From NCBI RefSeq assembly GCF_022664455.2, contig NZ_JAKRKC020000002.1:2852001-2916000 (forward strand): a DNA stretch of 64,000 nucleotides, given 5' to 3'. Shown here piece after piece: positions 1 through 7,027 of the stretch; within the stretch, counting starts at the first letter, position 1; each line of letters starts with the position of its first letter. Position numbers and translations under genes: made by a program. The DNA comes from Actinomadura luzonensis. Its GTDB lineage: Bacteria; Actinomycetota; Actinomycetes; Streptosporangiales; Streptosporangiaceae. The notes under the pieces were generated by a model. It did no database searches. It was given only the letters and a program-made list of their open reading frames with translations, and had not been told where the DNA came from.

Positions 1-132
1 TCCGAGGACGTCAGGGGCGCCCCGCAGCCGATGCGCCTCGCCGCCGACCTGGCGGAGACCAAGGCCGCCTCGCTCAGCCCCGGCCGCCAGAGCCTCGCGG
101 TGACCGTCCAGGTCGGCTACGACTTCGCCTGA
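1..132 (+). CDS. SIMPL-domain (DUF541) protein, C-terminal fragment
   Basis: The window opens inside this gene; only the last 43 codons and the TGA stop are present. The visible tail includes SPGRQSLAVTVQVGYDF, which matches the usual closing beta-strand of SIMPL/DUF541 proteins, where a 'P.SPG...' turn is followed by a strand of alternating hydrophobic residues running to the C-terminus. Such proteins are generally exported or periplasmic and of poorly known function. Signal peptide, start and promoter lie outside the window. A strong hairpin follows the stop, so the gene ends its transcription unit here. The family call rests on this short tail only. Confidence 0.6.
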   Translation, partial: SEDVRGAPQPMRLAADLAETKAASLSPGRQSLAVTVQVGYDFA

Positions 133-153
133 GCCAGGACCTGAAGCGGAAGG

Positions 154-185
154 GCCCCGCCCGGCGCGGGACGGCCGGGCGGGGC
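154..185. terminator. Bidirectional hairpin between convergent genes
   Basis: A perfect 12-bp inverted repeat has arms at 154-165 and 174-185 around an 8-nt loop. It lies between the stop of the SIMPL gene (plus) and the stop of the minus-strand hydrolase at 206. No U-tract follows on either strand, which is common for GC-rich actinobacterial terminators. Confidence 0.7.
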
Positions 186-205
186 GGGGGCGCTCGTCCC
201 GCTGG

Positions 206-1096
206 TCACATCGGGTGGCGCCGCAGGAACGCGTGGGCGGCCTCGCCCACGGCGACGGGGTTCATGCTCTGCATGCCGTGCGTGGCGTTCGGGATGCCCG
301 CCCGCTCGGCCTGCGGGAGCCAGTCCATGAGGAAGCGCTGGGTCTCGCGGAAGCCCGGCAGCACCGACTCGCTGTCCAGGCCCATGGCGGCCAGCACCGG
401 CATCTGCGGCTTGCGCGTCACCAGCCGGTCGGCCTCGGACGGCTTGAAGCCCCACTGCGAGATCGCCGGGAAGTCGACGGTGAAGGTGGTGTCGACGCAC
501 TCCTCGACGCGCTTCCACACGTCGAGCGGCCCGGTCATCTCCACGGCGGGCAGGAAGCTCGGCCCGCAGATGGCCTCCATGTAGAGGGTGGCCGCGCCCA
601 GCTTGTCGCCCTGCTCGTACAGCTTCCAGGCGTTCATGAAGGCGTCGGTGTTGGCGGTGATGGCCTCCGGCTCCTCCCTCGGCAGGTACGGCTCCAGCAG
701 GATCGCGCTGTGCGCCCGCTCCGGGTAGGACAGCAGGAACTGGAAGGCGATCACGCCGCCAAAGGAGAAGGCCAGGATGTGCGCCTTGTCGATGCCGAGG
801 TGGTCGAGCAGCTCGCGGGCGTGCTGGGCGCCGCCCTCGATGCTGAGCTCCGGCTTGTCCAGCGTGCTGCCGTTGTAGCCGGCCCGGTAGTAGCTGATGA
901 GCTGGTAGTCCTCCAGCAGCGGCGGGTAGAAGCGCAGCGGCGTGATGAGGCTGTCGGCGATGCTGGTGCCGTGGATGCACAGCACCGGCTCGCCCTCGCC
1001 GAGCACGGCGTAGCGCAGCTCGGCGTCGCTCACCCGCGCGCGCCGGTCGTGCTCGACGTTCCATTCCCGCCCGAGGTACAAGGCGTGGTTTGTCAT
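206..1096 (-). CDS. Alpha/beta hydrolase (296 aa), last gene of the operon
   Basis: A cytosolic alpha/beta-hydrolase-fold enzyme. The sequence shows an oxyanion-type HGTS segment near residue 50, a nucleophile elbow LAFSFGG (a variant of G-x-S-x-G with Ala at the first Gly) and a C-terminal His in NATHGM. No signal peptide is seen. ATG at 1096 overlaps the stop of the upstream Nif11-like gene in an ATGA arrangement, so the two are translationally coupled; a longer reading frame upstream belongs to that other gene. The substrate is unknown. Context suggests hydrolysis or acyl transfer in the pathway encoded by this eight-gene operon. A dedicated esterase, lactonase or C-C hydrolase are all possible. 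Confidence 0.85.
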   Translation of the reverse strand: MTNHALYLGREWNVEHDRRARVSDAELRYAVLGEGEPVLCIHGTSIADSLITPLRFYPPLLEDYQLISYYRAGYNGSTLDKPELSIEGGAQHARELLDHLGIDKAHILAFSFGGVIAFQFLLSYPERAHSAILLEPYLPREEPEAITANTDAFMNAWKLYEQGDKLGAATLYMEAICGPSFLPAVEMTGPLDVWKRVEECVDTTFTVDFPAISQWGFKPSEADRLVTRKPQMPVLAAMGLDSESVLPGFRETQRFLMDWLPQAERAGIPNATHGMQSMNPVAVGEAAHAFLRRHPM

Positions 1097-1413
1097 GGTG
1101 CAGGCTCCAATCCGGCCAGCAGGCCGGTCTCGTCGAGGCTGGGCACGAGGTCGTGGACGAGGAACTCCAGGTAGTAGCGGCCCCACAGCAGGTCCCACAG
1201 CGGGAACCGCTCGTTGAACTCCTCGCCCCGCTCGCCCGCCAGCCGCTCCTCCAGGCTCCAGATCAGCGCGTCGAACTCGGCCGCGGTGAACGGCATGCCG
1301 GCGACCGCGGCGGCCGCGATCACCTCGTCCTTGGGCTTGTCCTTGAGCCGGTCGCACAGCTCGGGCCGCTCGGCCAGGCCGCGCAGGAACCCGATGAGGT
1401 TGGTCTCGCTCAC
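1093..1413 (-). CDS. Nif11-like small protein A (106 aa)
   Basis: The N-terminus from GTG at 1413 matches the Nif11 domain: a start VSETNLIGFL, then PELCDRLK, an Ala-rich helix and a GMPFTAAEF turn. Nif11 domains are known as leaders of some RiPP precursors (NHLP/Nif11 family) and as stand-alone proteins. There is no Gly-Gly cleavage motif and no Cys/Ser/Thr-rich core here. Instead the C-terminus is an aromatic-rich tail, WDLLWGRYYLEFL, shared with the neighbouring paralogue. The GTG start overlaps the stop of that paralogue (GTGA), and the gene's own stop overlaps the hydrolase ATG. The role is unknown; a pathway-specific binding or scaffold protein fits better than a RiPP precursor. Confidence 0.75.
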   Translation of the reverse strand: MSETNLIGFLRGLAERPELCDRLKDKPKDEVIAAAAVAGMPFTAAEFDALIWSLEERLAGERGEEFNERFPLWDLLWGRYYLEFLVHDLVPSLDETGLLAGLEPAP

Positions 1414-1712
1414 GACAGCTCCTCCTCGCCGAACCGGGCCACCACGTGCTCGGCCAGGTAGTCCAGGTAGCGGCTGCCCCACATGTGCCGCCACAGGGTG
1501 CTGGACCCGTCGAAGGTCTCCTGGTCCTTGTGGACGACCACCCCGAACTCCAGGCGGCCGATGACCCGCTTGGCGTCCTCGCCGTCGAAGGCGTAGCCGT
1601 CGTTGCGGGCGTGGAACAGGACCCTCGGCAGGTCCATGGGCGAGTAGCGGGCCAGCAGCGCGGGGTCGGACCTGACCGCGCCGAGGAATCTGACGAACTC
1701 CGCCTCGGACAC
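1410..1712 (-). CDS. Nif11-like small protein B (100 aa)
   Basis: A paralogue of the downstream gene. From GTG at 1712 it reads VSEAEFVRFLGAVRSDPALL, a typical Nif11 opening, followed by a GYAF turn and a C-terminal tail LWRHMWGSRYLDYLAEHVV. The tail aligns with that of protein A (W-x-x-L/M-W-G-x-x-Y-L-E/D-F/Y-L). No leader cleavage site and no obvious core peptide are present. It starts 3 nt after the stop of the MetX-like gene and overlaps protein A by 4 nt, so all are likely made from one mRNA. Two divergent copies side by side suggest a heteromer or two partner proteins. The function is not known. Confidence 0.75.
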   Translation of the reverse strand: MSEAEFVRFLGAVRSDPALLARYSPMDLPRVLFHARNDGYAFDGEDAKRVIGRLEFGVVVHKDQETFDGSSTLWRHMWGSRYLDYLAEHVVARFGEEELS

Positions 1713-1714
1713 CG

Positions 1715-2668
1715 CTAGCTCTCCAGCGCGTGCCTGATGACGTCGTCGATGGCCTTGACGTCCGGTTCGGCCAGCCCGAACGTCGCCAGGTGGCCGAAGA
1801 CGCTGTCGATCTGCCGGAACGTCGCGCCGGGGATCGCCTCGGCGTACTCGCGCAGCTCGTCGGGCGGGAACAGCGCGTCGCCGGTGAAGGCCGCGATGCT
1901 GGTCCTGGCCTTGATCCGGCCCAGCATGTCGCCCACCGCCTCGCCCTCGGCCCCGGGCCAGGCGGTGCGCGACTTGCGCGCCTGCACGGCCACGTCGGCG
2001 GGGTCCTGCGGCAGCCAGAAGCCCTCCCAGAAGCCGGCGACGAAGGCGTCCACGCTGTCGAAGCCGAGGCTGCGCCAGGTCTCGTTGGCCGGGTAGTAGA
2101 ACGTGCGCGGCGGGGCGGTGAGCGCGCTGCCGTGGGCCACCTGGGCCAGGCCGTCGCGCCCGCGGGCGGCGATGGGCTCCTCCACGACCGTCCGCAGCCA
2201 CAGCTTGGTCCACGGCGGCGGCGTGGGGGCGCCGGCGATGGGGGCGATGGCGCGCACGAGGCCGGGGAAGCGCAGCGCCCACTCGTACACCTGGATCGCG
2301 CCGATCGACCAGCCGAGCGCCAGCCGGACCTCGCGCACGCCGAAGACCTCCTCCAGCAGGCGCTGCTGGGCGACGACGTCGTCGGCGATCGACACCTCGG
2401 GGAAGTCGCCCGCGGTGTTGCTCGGCGCCGAGGACGGCGGGTTGCCGAAGTGGCCGGGCAGCACGATGAAGTGCGTGCGGGGGTCCAGCGCCCGGTTCTC
2501 GCCGATCCAGCCGTTGAGCACCTCGGCGGGGGCGCCGAGGAAGGTCGGGAAGACGACCACGTTGTCCTTGGCGGCGTTGAGCTCGCCGAAGGTCTGGTAC
2601 GCCAGCCGGGCCCCGGGAAGGGTCGCGCCGGAGGCGAGGGGGAGGTCGCCGAGTTCGAAGATGTCCAT
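1715..2668 (-). CDS. MetX-like alpha/beta-fold acyltransferase or hydrolase (317 aa)
   Basis: The sequence resembles homoserine O-acetyltransferase (MetX): an N-terminal 'LAYQTFGELNAAKDN' segment, a PGHFGNPPSS loop, and a nucleophile elbow LGWSIGAIQ followed by YEWALRFP. Further on come the acid (FTGDALFPP) and the His (VFGHLATFG), giving a complete Ser-Asp-His triad. The His context differs from the GHDAFL of true MetX, and the gene sits in an accessory operon, so methionine biosynthesis is unlikely. It starts with ATG at 2668, 17 nt after the alcohol dehydrogenase. A tailoring acyltransferase or hydrolase is my inference. Confidence 0.75.
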   Translation of the reverse strand: MDIFELGDLPLASGATLPGARLAYQTFGELNAAKDNVVVFPTFLGAPAEVLNGWIGENRALDPRTHFIVLPGHFGNPPSSAPSNTAGDFPEVSIADDVVAQQRLLEEVFGVREVRLALGWSIGAIQVYEWALRFPGLVRAIAPIAGAPTPPPWTKLWLRTVVEEPIAARGRDGLAQVAHGSALTAPPRTFYYPANETWRSLGFDSVDAFVAGFWEGFWLPQDPADVAVQARKSRTAWPGAEGEAVGDMLGRIKARTSIAAFTGDALFPPDELREYAEAIPGATFRQIDSVFGHLATFGLAEPDVKAIDDVIRHALES

Positions 2669-2685
2669 CCTGGCTCCTGACGTCG

Positions 2686-3795
2686 TCACGCGTCGAACCG
2701 CAGAATCGTCTTGATGTTCCTGCCTGCCGCGAAGTCCTCCGCCGCCGTGCGGATGTCGGCGAAGTCGTACTCCTTGATGAGCGGCTGCACCGGCAGCCGG
2801 CCGCCGCGGATCAGCCGGGCCAGCAGCGGCACCAGGCGGTCGGGGTCGCTGTCGCCCTCGCACACGCCGAGGATCCGGCGGCCGGGCAGCAGCCGGTGCA
2901 CGTCCACCGAGACCTCCACCCCGTACGGGGGCGCGCCGACGACGGCGACCGCGCCGCGCGGGGCCAGCGCCTCGATGCCGGCGCGCAGCACCTCGGGGTT
3001 GCCGACCGCCTCGACCACGTAGTCCACGCCCGCGCCGCCGGTGAGCTTGCGCAGCTCGGCGGCCAGGTCGGCGCCGGTCGCGTCCAGGGTGTGGGTGGCG
3101 CCGATCTTGGCGGCCAGTTCGAGCTGGGCGGGCCGCCGGCCCACCGCGATGATCTCGCTCACCGGGGTGAGCGCCGCGCCCATGATCGCGGCCAGGCCCA
3201 CCGCGCCGGTGCCGATCACCGCGATCGAGCTGCCCGGCTCGGGCCGCAGCGTGTTCCACACCGCGCCGGCGCCGGTCTGCACGCTGCACGCCAGCGGGGC
3301 CAGCAGCTCGAACGGCAGGTCCTGGTCCACCTTGACCACGCTGCGCTCGTCGGCGATCGAGTGCCGGGCGAACGACGACTGGCCGAAGAACCGGCCGCCG
3401 AGCGGGGCGCCGTCCCGGCTGATCGGCGAGCTGCCGTCGGCCCGCTTGCCGCCGATGAGGTTCTGCGGGATCCACGTGGTGCAGTAGGCCGGGTGGCCGA
3501 GCCGGCAGGAGGCGCAGCTCCCGCACGAGGTGAAGGTGAGCACCACGTGGTCGCCCGGCCGGACCTTGGTCACGCCGGGGCCGACCTCCTCGACGACGCC
3601 GGCGCCCTCGTGCCCGAGCACGCCGGGCAGCGGGAAGGGGATGTGCCCGGCGGCGACGGTGAGGTCGGTGTGGCAGATGCCGGCCGCCTTCATCCTGACC
3701 AGGATCTCGCCGGCGCGGGGGGCGTCCAGCTCGACGTCCCGGACGGTGAAGGGCGCTCCTGGCGACTCGACCACTGCCGCTTGCGTCGTGGTCAC
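2686..3795 (-). CDS. Zn-dependent alcohol dehydrogenase, aryl-alcohol type (369 aa)
   Basis: A medium-chain dehydrogenase/reductase. It has the catalytic zinc site (GICHTDL, then GHEGAGVVEEVG), a structural zinc lobe (CGSCASCRLGHPAYC) and a Rossmann motif (VIGTGAVGLAA). The insertion GGRFFGQSSFARHS is typical of class III/aryl (benzyl) alcohol dehydrogenases. It is a cytosolic NAD(H)-dependent enzyme interconverting an alcohol and an aldehyde. GTG at 3795 overlaps the stop of the APCDD1-like gene (GTGA). A second Zn-dehydrogenase of a different subfamily heads the operon, so two oxidation or reduction steps are likely. The substrate cannot be read from sequence. Confidence 0.88.
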   Translation of the reverse strand: MTTTQAAVVESPGAPFTVRDVELDAPRAGEILVRMKAAGICHTDLTVAAGHIPFPLPGVLGHEGAGVVEEVGPGVTKVRPGDHVVLTFTSCGSCASCRLGHPAYCTTWIPQNLIGGKRADGSSPISRDGAPLGGRFFGQSSFARHSIADERSVVKVDQDLPFELLAPLACSVQTGAGAVWNTLRPEPGSSIAVIGTGAVGLAAIMGAALTPVSEIIAVGRRPAQLELAAKIGATHTLDATGADLAAELRKLTGGAGVDYVVEAVGNPEVLRAGIEALAPRGAVAVVGAPPYGVEVSVDVHRLLPGRRILGVCEGDSDPDRLVPLLARLIRGGRLPVQPLIKEYDFADIRTAAEDFAAGRNIKTILRFDA

Positions 3796-4469
3796 GGCTG
3801 TCTCCGATCGTCGGGGGTGAGGGTGCAGGTGCTGGTGAGGCGGGTCCAGTCGGCGGGCCCCCACTCCGCGCCGTGCCCCGCCCGCGGCGGCTCGCCGGTC
3901 ACCCGGACGACGTGGTAGTCCAGCAGGCCGGGGGCGCGGCGGGTCCAGATCGAGCCGGCCTCGTCGTGGTGGCGCTGGCCGAAGTAGAGCCGGTCGCCGC
4001 CGCCGTCCGGCGCGCCGGAGCGGGCCAGGCCGAGCAGGTCGTACTCGATGGGGCACTCGGCCGCGCCCGGCAGGTCGAGGATCGAGCAGCCGCGGTGGGA
4101 GACGTCCTGCCACTCGCCGGGCACCCAGTGGCCGTCGCCGGCCCCGACGCCGTCCGCGCCCGCGATCAGGCCCGGGTCGAACAGCCGCAGGCTCACCCGG
4201 ATACGGGAGAAATCCGCGTCGCGCGCGCCGGGGGTGCGGGAGCTGGGGCCGAGCAGTTCGAACATGCCCATGATGACGAGCTCGAAGAGGCGGTTCTCGC
4301 AGCCGGGGTCCTTGTAGGAGTTGAAATGAATCGCCCAGAACGGGCTGTGCAGCCAGAAGTCGTCGACCCCGTAAATGCCCGGGAATACTTCGGCGGCCTC
4401 GGGACTGCGCCACCGGCCGGACAGTTCCCGGACCGTGAAATCGGCGCTGACATCCATCAAACCTCGCAT
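3792..4469 (-). CDS. APCDD1-like domain protein (225 aa)
   Basis: Hypothetical protein. The N-terminal 60 residues follow the pattern of the APCDD1 fold (IPR029405-type): LSGRWRSPEAAEVFPG, an F/W-rich strand, a YKDPGCENRLFEL segment and a GMFELLG strand. In animal APCDD1 this barrel binds lipids. The C-terminal half shows LYFGQRHHDEAGS and further beta-rich sequence. No signal peptide is seen, so it is probably cytosolic. ATG at 4469 is chosen; ATG at 4457, with GAGG just upstream, is an alternative, and a TTG at 4505 could extend it. It overlaps the dehydrogenase by 4 nt. A lipid or hydrophobic-intermediate binding role is inference from fold resemblance alone. Confidence 0.6.
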   Translation of the reverse strand: MRGLMDVSADFTVRELSGRWRSPEAAEVFPGIYGVDDFWLHSPFWAIHFNSYKDPGCENRLFELVIMGMFELLGPSSRTPGARDADFSRIRVSLRLFDPGLIAGADGVGAGDGHWVPGEWQDVSHRGCSILDLPGAAECPIEYDLLGLARSGAPDGGGDRLYFGQRHHDEAGSIWTRRAPGLLDYHVVRVTGEPPRAGHGAEWGPADWTRLTSTCTLTPDDRRQP

Positions 4470-4551
4470 ATTCAATTGTTTTTCCGGCGGCCCGGCCGGC
4501 GTCAAAGGAACGACGCGTACATTGGCAAGTCGGCCGGGCCGCGCGAATGCA

Positions 4552-5847
4552 TTACGTGCGGTGCGGCGCGGGCAGCAGCGCGGGCGGCACGTGCTCGCGC
4601 ACCCGGTCGGCGAGGCCCGTCACCCGCTGCCGCGCCCTGGCGGCCACGGCCGACTCCTGCCCGCCGGCCGCGGCGGCCGCGGCGCAGCGCTCCTCCAGCA
4701 CCCGCATCCGCTCGTGCAGCAGCGCCCACGACGGCTCGCGCCAGGGCACGAAGTTGCTCATCGCGTAGTACATCTCGTAGGAGAACCCGGCCGTGCGGCC
4801 CGGGTGCTCGGAGCCGATGGGCAGCCGAGTCAGCGCCGCGGTCATCGGCCGCAGCACGTCGGCCATGAGGCCGATCGACACGCCGATGAGCAGCCCGAGC
4901 TGCTCGCCGGTCTCGTCGGTGTGGGTGAAGAAGCGGGTCAGGGCGTGCAGCACCAGCTCGTACGCCACCGCCGCCAGCTCCGCCGTGCGCCGCGCCTCCG
5001 GGTCGGTGATGATCGGCTGCGGCTCGGCGATGTTGTACGGCTGCCGCAGGTAGCCGGCCAGCGCCGGCCGGGCGGGCTCGAAGCCCGGGTCGGCCGCCCG
5101 CAGCTCGCCGTAGCGCTGCCAGATGTCCAGGAAGCGCCCGTAGTGGGCCTGCCGCCAGTCGCCGCGGGCGCCCTCGCCCTGCTCGATGATGAGGTCGATG
5201 GCGGCCTGCGCCGACTTCATGTCCGTCACCGCCACGATCTGCGGCCAGCGGAACAGCTCCGGGGTGGCCTGGGCGTGCGGCGACCCGACGAACACCGCGT
5301 GCTCGCCGAGCCGCTCGCACAGGGCCCGCAGCCCTTCCTCCAGCCCGCGGTACAGGTGCCCGATCGTCTGGTACTCCTGGCCGCGCGGCATCAGCTCCTC
5401 TGGGTCGAGCCGGGTGCGGGAGGGCGGCACCGGCTCGAACTCCTCGGCGTCCTGCAACTGCATGCCCTCCGGGCGCTCCAGGTACAGGAAGTGCCGCAGC
5501 GCCTGCTCGCCGAAGGGCAGCAGGTCGAGCTGGATCCCGGAGGGGAAGTAGCCCGAGCGCTGCGGGAAGTTCGGGCGGCCGAAGGTGGGGGCGGCGCCGA
5601 TGGCGGCCAGCAGGTTCGACACCAGCGCCAGGTGCAGCATCTCCTCGACCGCGATCGAGCTGAGCACCGAGCGCCAGCCGGCGACGGCCTCGGCCTGCTC
5701 CTCGGTCAGTCCCTCCTCCGTCCCGCTCTTCAGGCTCGCCTCGGCGAACAGGTACTGGCACAGGATCATGTGCTCGAGCTGTGAGGCCTCGTTCAGCAGC
5801 CACCACAGGTGCTCCCGGTTCGCCACGACGATCGGGGGCTCGGACAT
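4552..5847 (-). CDS. Ferritin-like (VioB/RebD-type N-domain) protein (431 aa)
   Basis: The N-terminal ~200 residues form a ferritin-like helical bundle: NEASQLEHMILCQYLFAEASLK, then an E-E-M-L-H helix with SSIAVEEMLHLALVSN. These give metal-binding Glu and ExxH positions. This architecture (PF12902-like) occurs in VioB and in chromopyrrolic-acid synthases such as RebD, which join oxidised amino acids, and in many uncharacterised actinobacterial proteins. At 431 aa it is far shorter than VioB/RebD (about 1000 aa) and lacks their remaining domains. A second helical segment at residues 270-380 is also Glu/His-bearing. It starts with ATG at 5847, 13 nt after the dehydrogenase stop. A di-metal oxygenase or oxidase role is inferred. 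Confidence 0.75.
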   Translation of the reverse strand: MSEPPIVVANREHLWWLLNEASQLEHMILCQYLFAEASLKSGTEEGLTEEQAEAVAGWRSVLSSIAVEEMLHLALVSNLLAAIGAAPTFGRPNFPQRSGYFPSGIQLDLLPFGEQALRHFLYLERPEGMQLQDAEEFEPVPPSRTRLDPEELMPRGQEYQTIGHLYRGLEEGLRALCERLGEHAVFVGSPHAQATPELFRWPQIVAVTDMKSAQAAIDLIIEQGEGARGDWRQAHYGRFLDIWQRYGELRAADPGFEPARPALAGYLRQPYNIAEPQPIITDPEARRTAELAAVAYELVLHALTRFFTHTDETGEQLGLLIGVSIGLMADVLRPMTAALTRLPIGSEHPGRTAGFSYEMYYAMSNFVPWREPSWALLHERMRVLEERCAAAAAAGGQESAVAARARQRVTGLADRVREHVPPALLPAPHRT

Positions 5848-5860
5848 GCGGGGATCCTCC

Positions 5861-6859
5861 TCAGTCAGGCTGAAGCACGGCCCGGTACCGGACCTGGCCG
5901 GCCTCCACGCGTTTGAGAACGTCGTTGATCTCGCTGAACGGGTAGGTCTCGACGCGCGGCCGGACCTTGCCCGCGGCCATCAGGTTGAGCACCTCCACGA
6001 GGTCGGAGCGGTTGTTGTGGGTGCTGCCCTTGATGGAACACTGCTTGAACAGCAGTGTCATCATGTCCTCGACGCGCAGCGGCCCGGTGACGCCCATCGT
6101 CACCAGCCGGCCGCCGTAGCGCAGGCCCGACACCACCTGGGCGACCAGGTCGGCGGAGGTGGTGGTGGCCAGCACGACGTCGGCGCCGCCGGCGTCGGCC
6201 AGCGCCTTGCCCGGGTCGCCGGAGACCACGATGCCCTCGGCCGCGCCCAGCTCCTTCGCGTACTCGGCCTTGTCGGGCGAGGTGGTGAGCACCACCGTCT
6301 CCAGGCCGACGGCCGCGGCGAGCTGCACCGCCATGTGGCCGAGCCCGCCGACGCCGAGCACGCACACGCGCTCGCCCGGCCGCGGGTCGGCGTTGCGCAG
6401 GCCGCTCATCGAGGTGAAGCCGGCGCAGAACGCCACGGCGGCGTCGGTGTAGCCGAGGCCGTCGGGCAGCAGCGTGCAGCCCGACTCCCAGGCCAGCATG
6501 AGGTCGGCGTAGCCGCCGCCGAGGTTCATCCAGGTCTGCGTATGCTCGCAGGCGACGGGGTGCCAGCTCTGGCAGTGGACGCAGCGCCCCTCGCCACGCT
6601 GCATCCACGCCACCCCGACCCGGTCGCCGACCCGCAGGGTCGAGCAGCCGGGGCCGAGCGCCACGACCTCGCCGACCGGCTCGTGGCCGGGGACTATGGG
6701 CAGCTCCACGGGCCAGTGGCCGCGGTGGACCAGCACGTCGCTGAAGCACATGCCGCACGCCTTGATGCGCACGACGACCTGGCCGTGGCCGGGCTGCGGG
6801 TCGGGCAGGTCCTGGAACTCCCAGGCCGAGTTGAGTGCGGTGATCACGGCTGCGCGCAC
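5861..6859 (-). CDS. Zn-dependent alcohol dehydrogenase (332 aa), first gene of the operon
   Basis: A medium-chain dehydrogenase related to AdhA/AdhP-type enzymes. Visible are GMCFSDVLVHRGHWP and GHEPVGEV (catalytic zinc), a reduced structural-zinc lobe (GRCVHCQSWHPVAC) and a Rossmann motif VLGVGGLGHMAVQLA. GTG at 6859 is preceded by AGGAGGAGAC, a strong ribosome-binding site. This is the first gene of the eight-gene unit that runs down to 206. The opposite strand and other frames hold a very long open frame, but it has no family signature. It probably acts on an alcohol or aldehyde intermediate; specificity is unknown. Confidence 0.88.
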   Translation of the reverse strand: MRAAVITALNSAWEFQDLPDPQPGHGQVVVRIKACGMCFSDVLVHRGHWPVELPIVPGHEPVGEVVALGPGCSTLRVGDRVGVAWMQRGEGRCVHCQSWHPVACEHTQTWMNLGGGYADLMLAWESGCTLLPDGLGYTDAAVAFCAGFTSMSGLRNADPRPGERVCVLGVGGLGHMAVQLAAAVGLETVVLTTSPDKAEYAKELGAAEGIVVSGDPGKALADAGGADVVLATTTSADLVAQVVSGLRYGGRLVTMGVTGPLRVEDMMTLLFKQCSIKGSTHNNRSDLVEVLNLMAAGKVRPRVETYPFSEINDVLKRVEAGQVRYRAVLQPD

Positions 6860-7027
6860 GGTCTCCTCCTTCGCGCAGGACGGTGGGGAGTCAACCATAG
6901 ATTTCGCCTTGCCCGGCCTGGCACCCCGACTTAACGGAGCCGCATCTCTTTGTCCGGGGAAAAGGCATATCGGGCCGCCGAGAATGGTACGAAAGAAACC
7001 ACCGCCCGCCTTCCACTGGAGATTTCC
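6860..7027. promoter_or_regulatory. Divergent intergenic region, operon head / nucleotidyltransferase
   Basis: 168 nt separate the GTG of the alcohol dehydrogenase (minus) from the ATG of the nucleotidyltransferase (plus). The stretch is less GC-rich than its flanks around 6890-6910 and 6940-6990, as expected for promoters on both strands. It holds the ribosome-binding sites of both genes (AGGAGG toward minus, TGGAG toward plus). No convincing -35/-10 pair or palindrome was identified. Confidence 0.4.

Noticed and set aside
1093..1712. Nif11-like genes as RiPP precursors
   Set aside because: No Gly-Gly cleavage site, no Cys/Ser/Thr-rich core, and no lanthionine, cyclodehydratase or radical-SAM enzyme or peptidase-containing transporter nearby.
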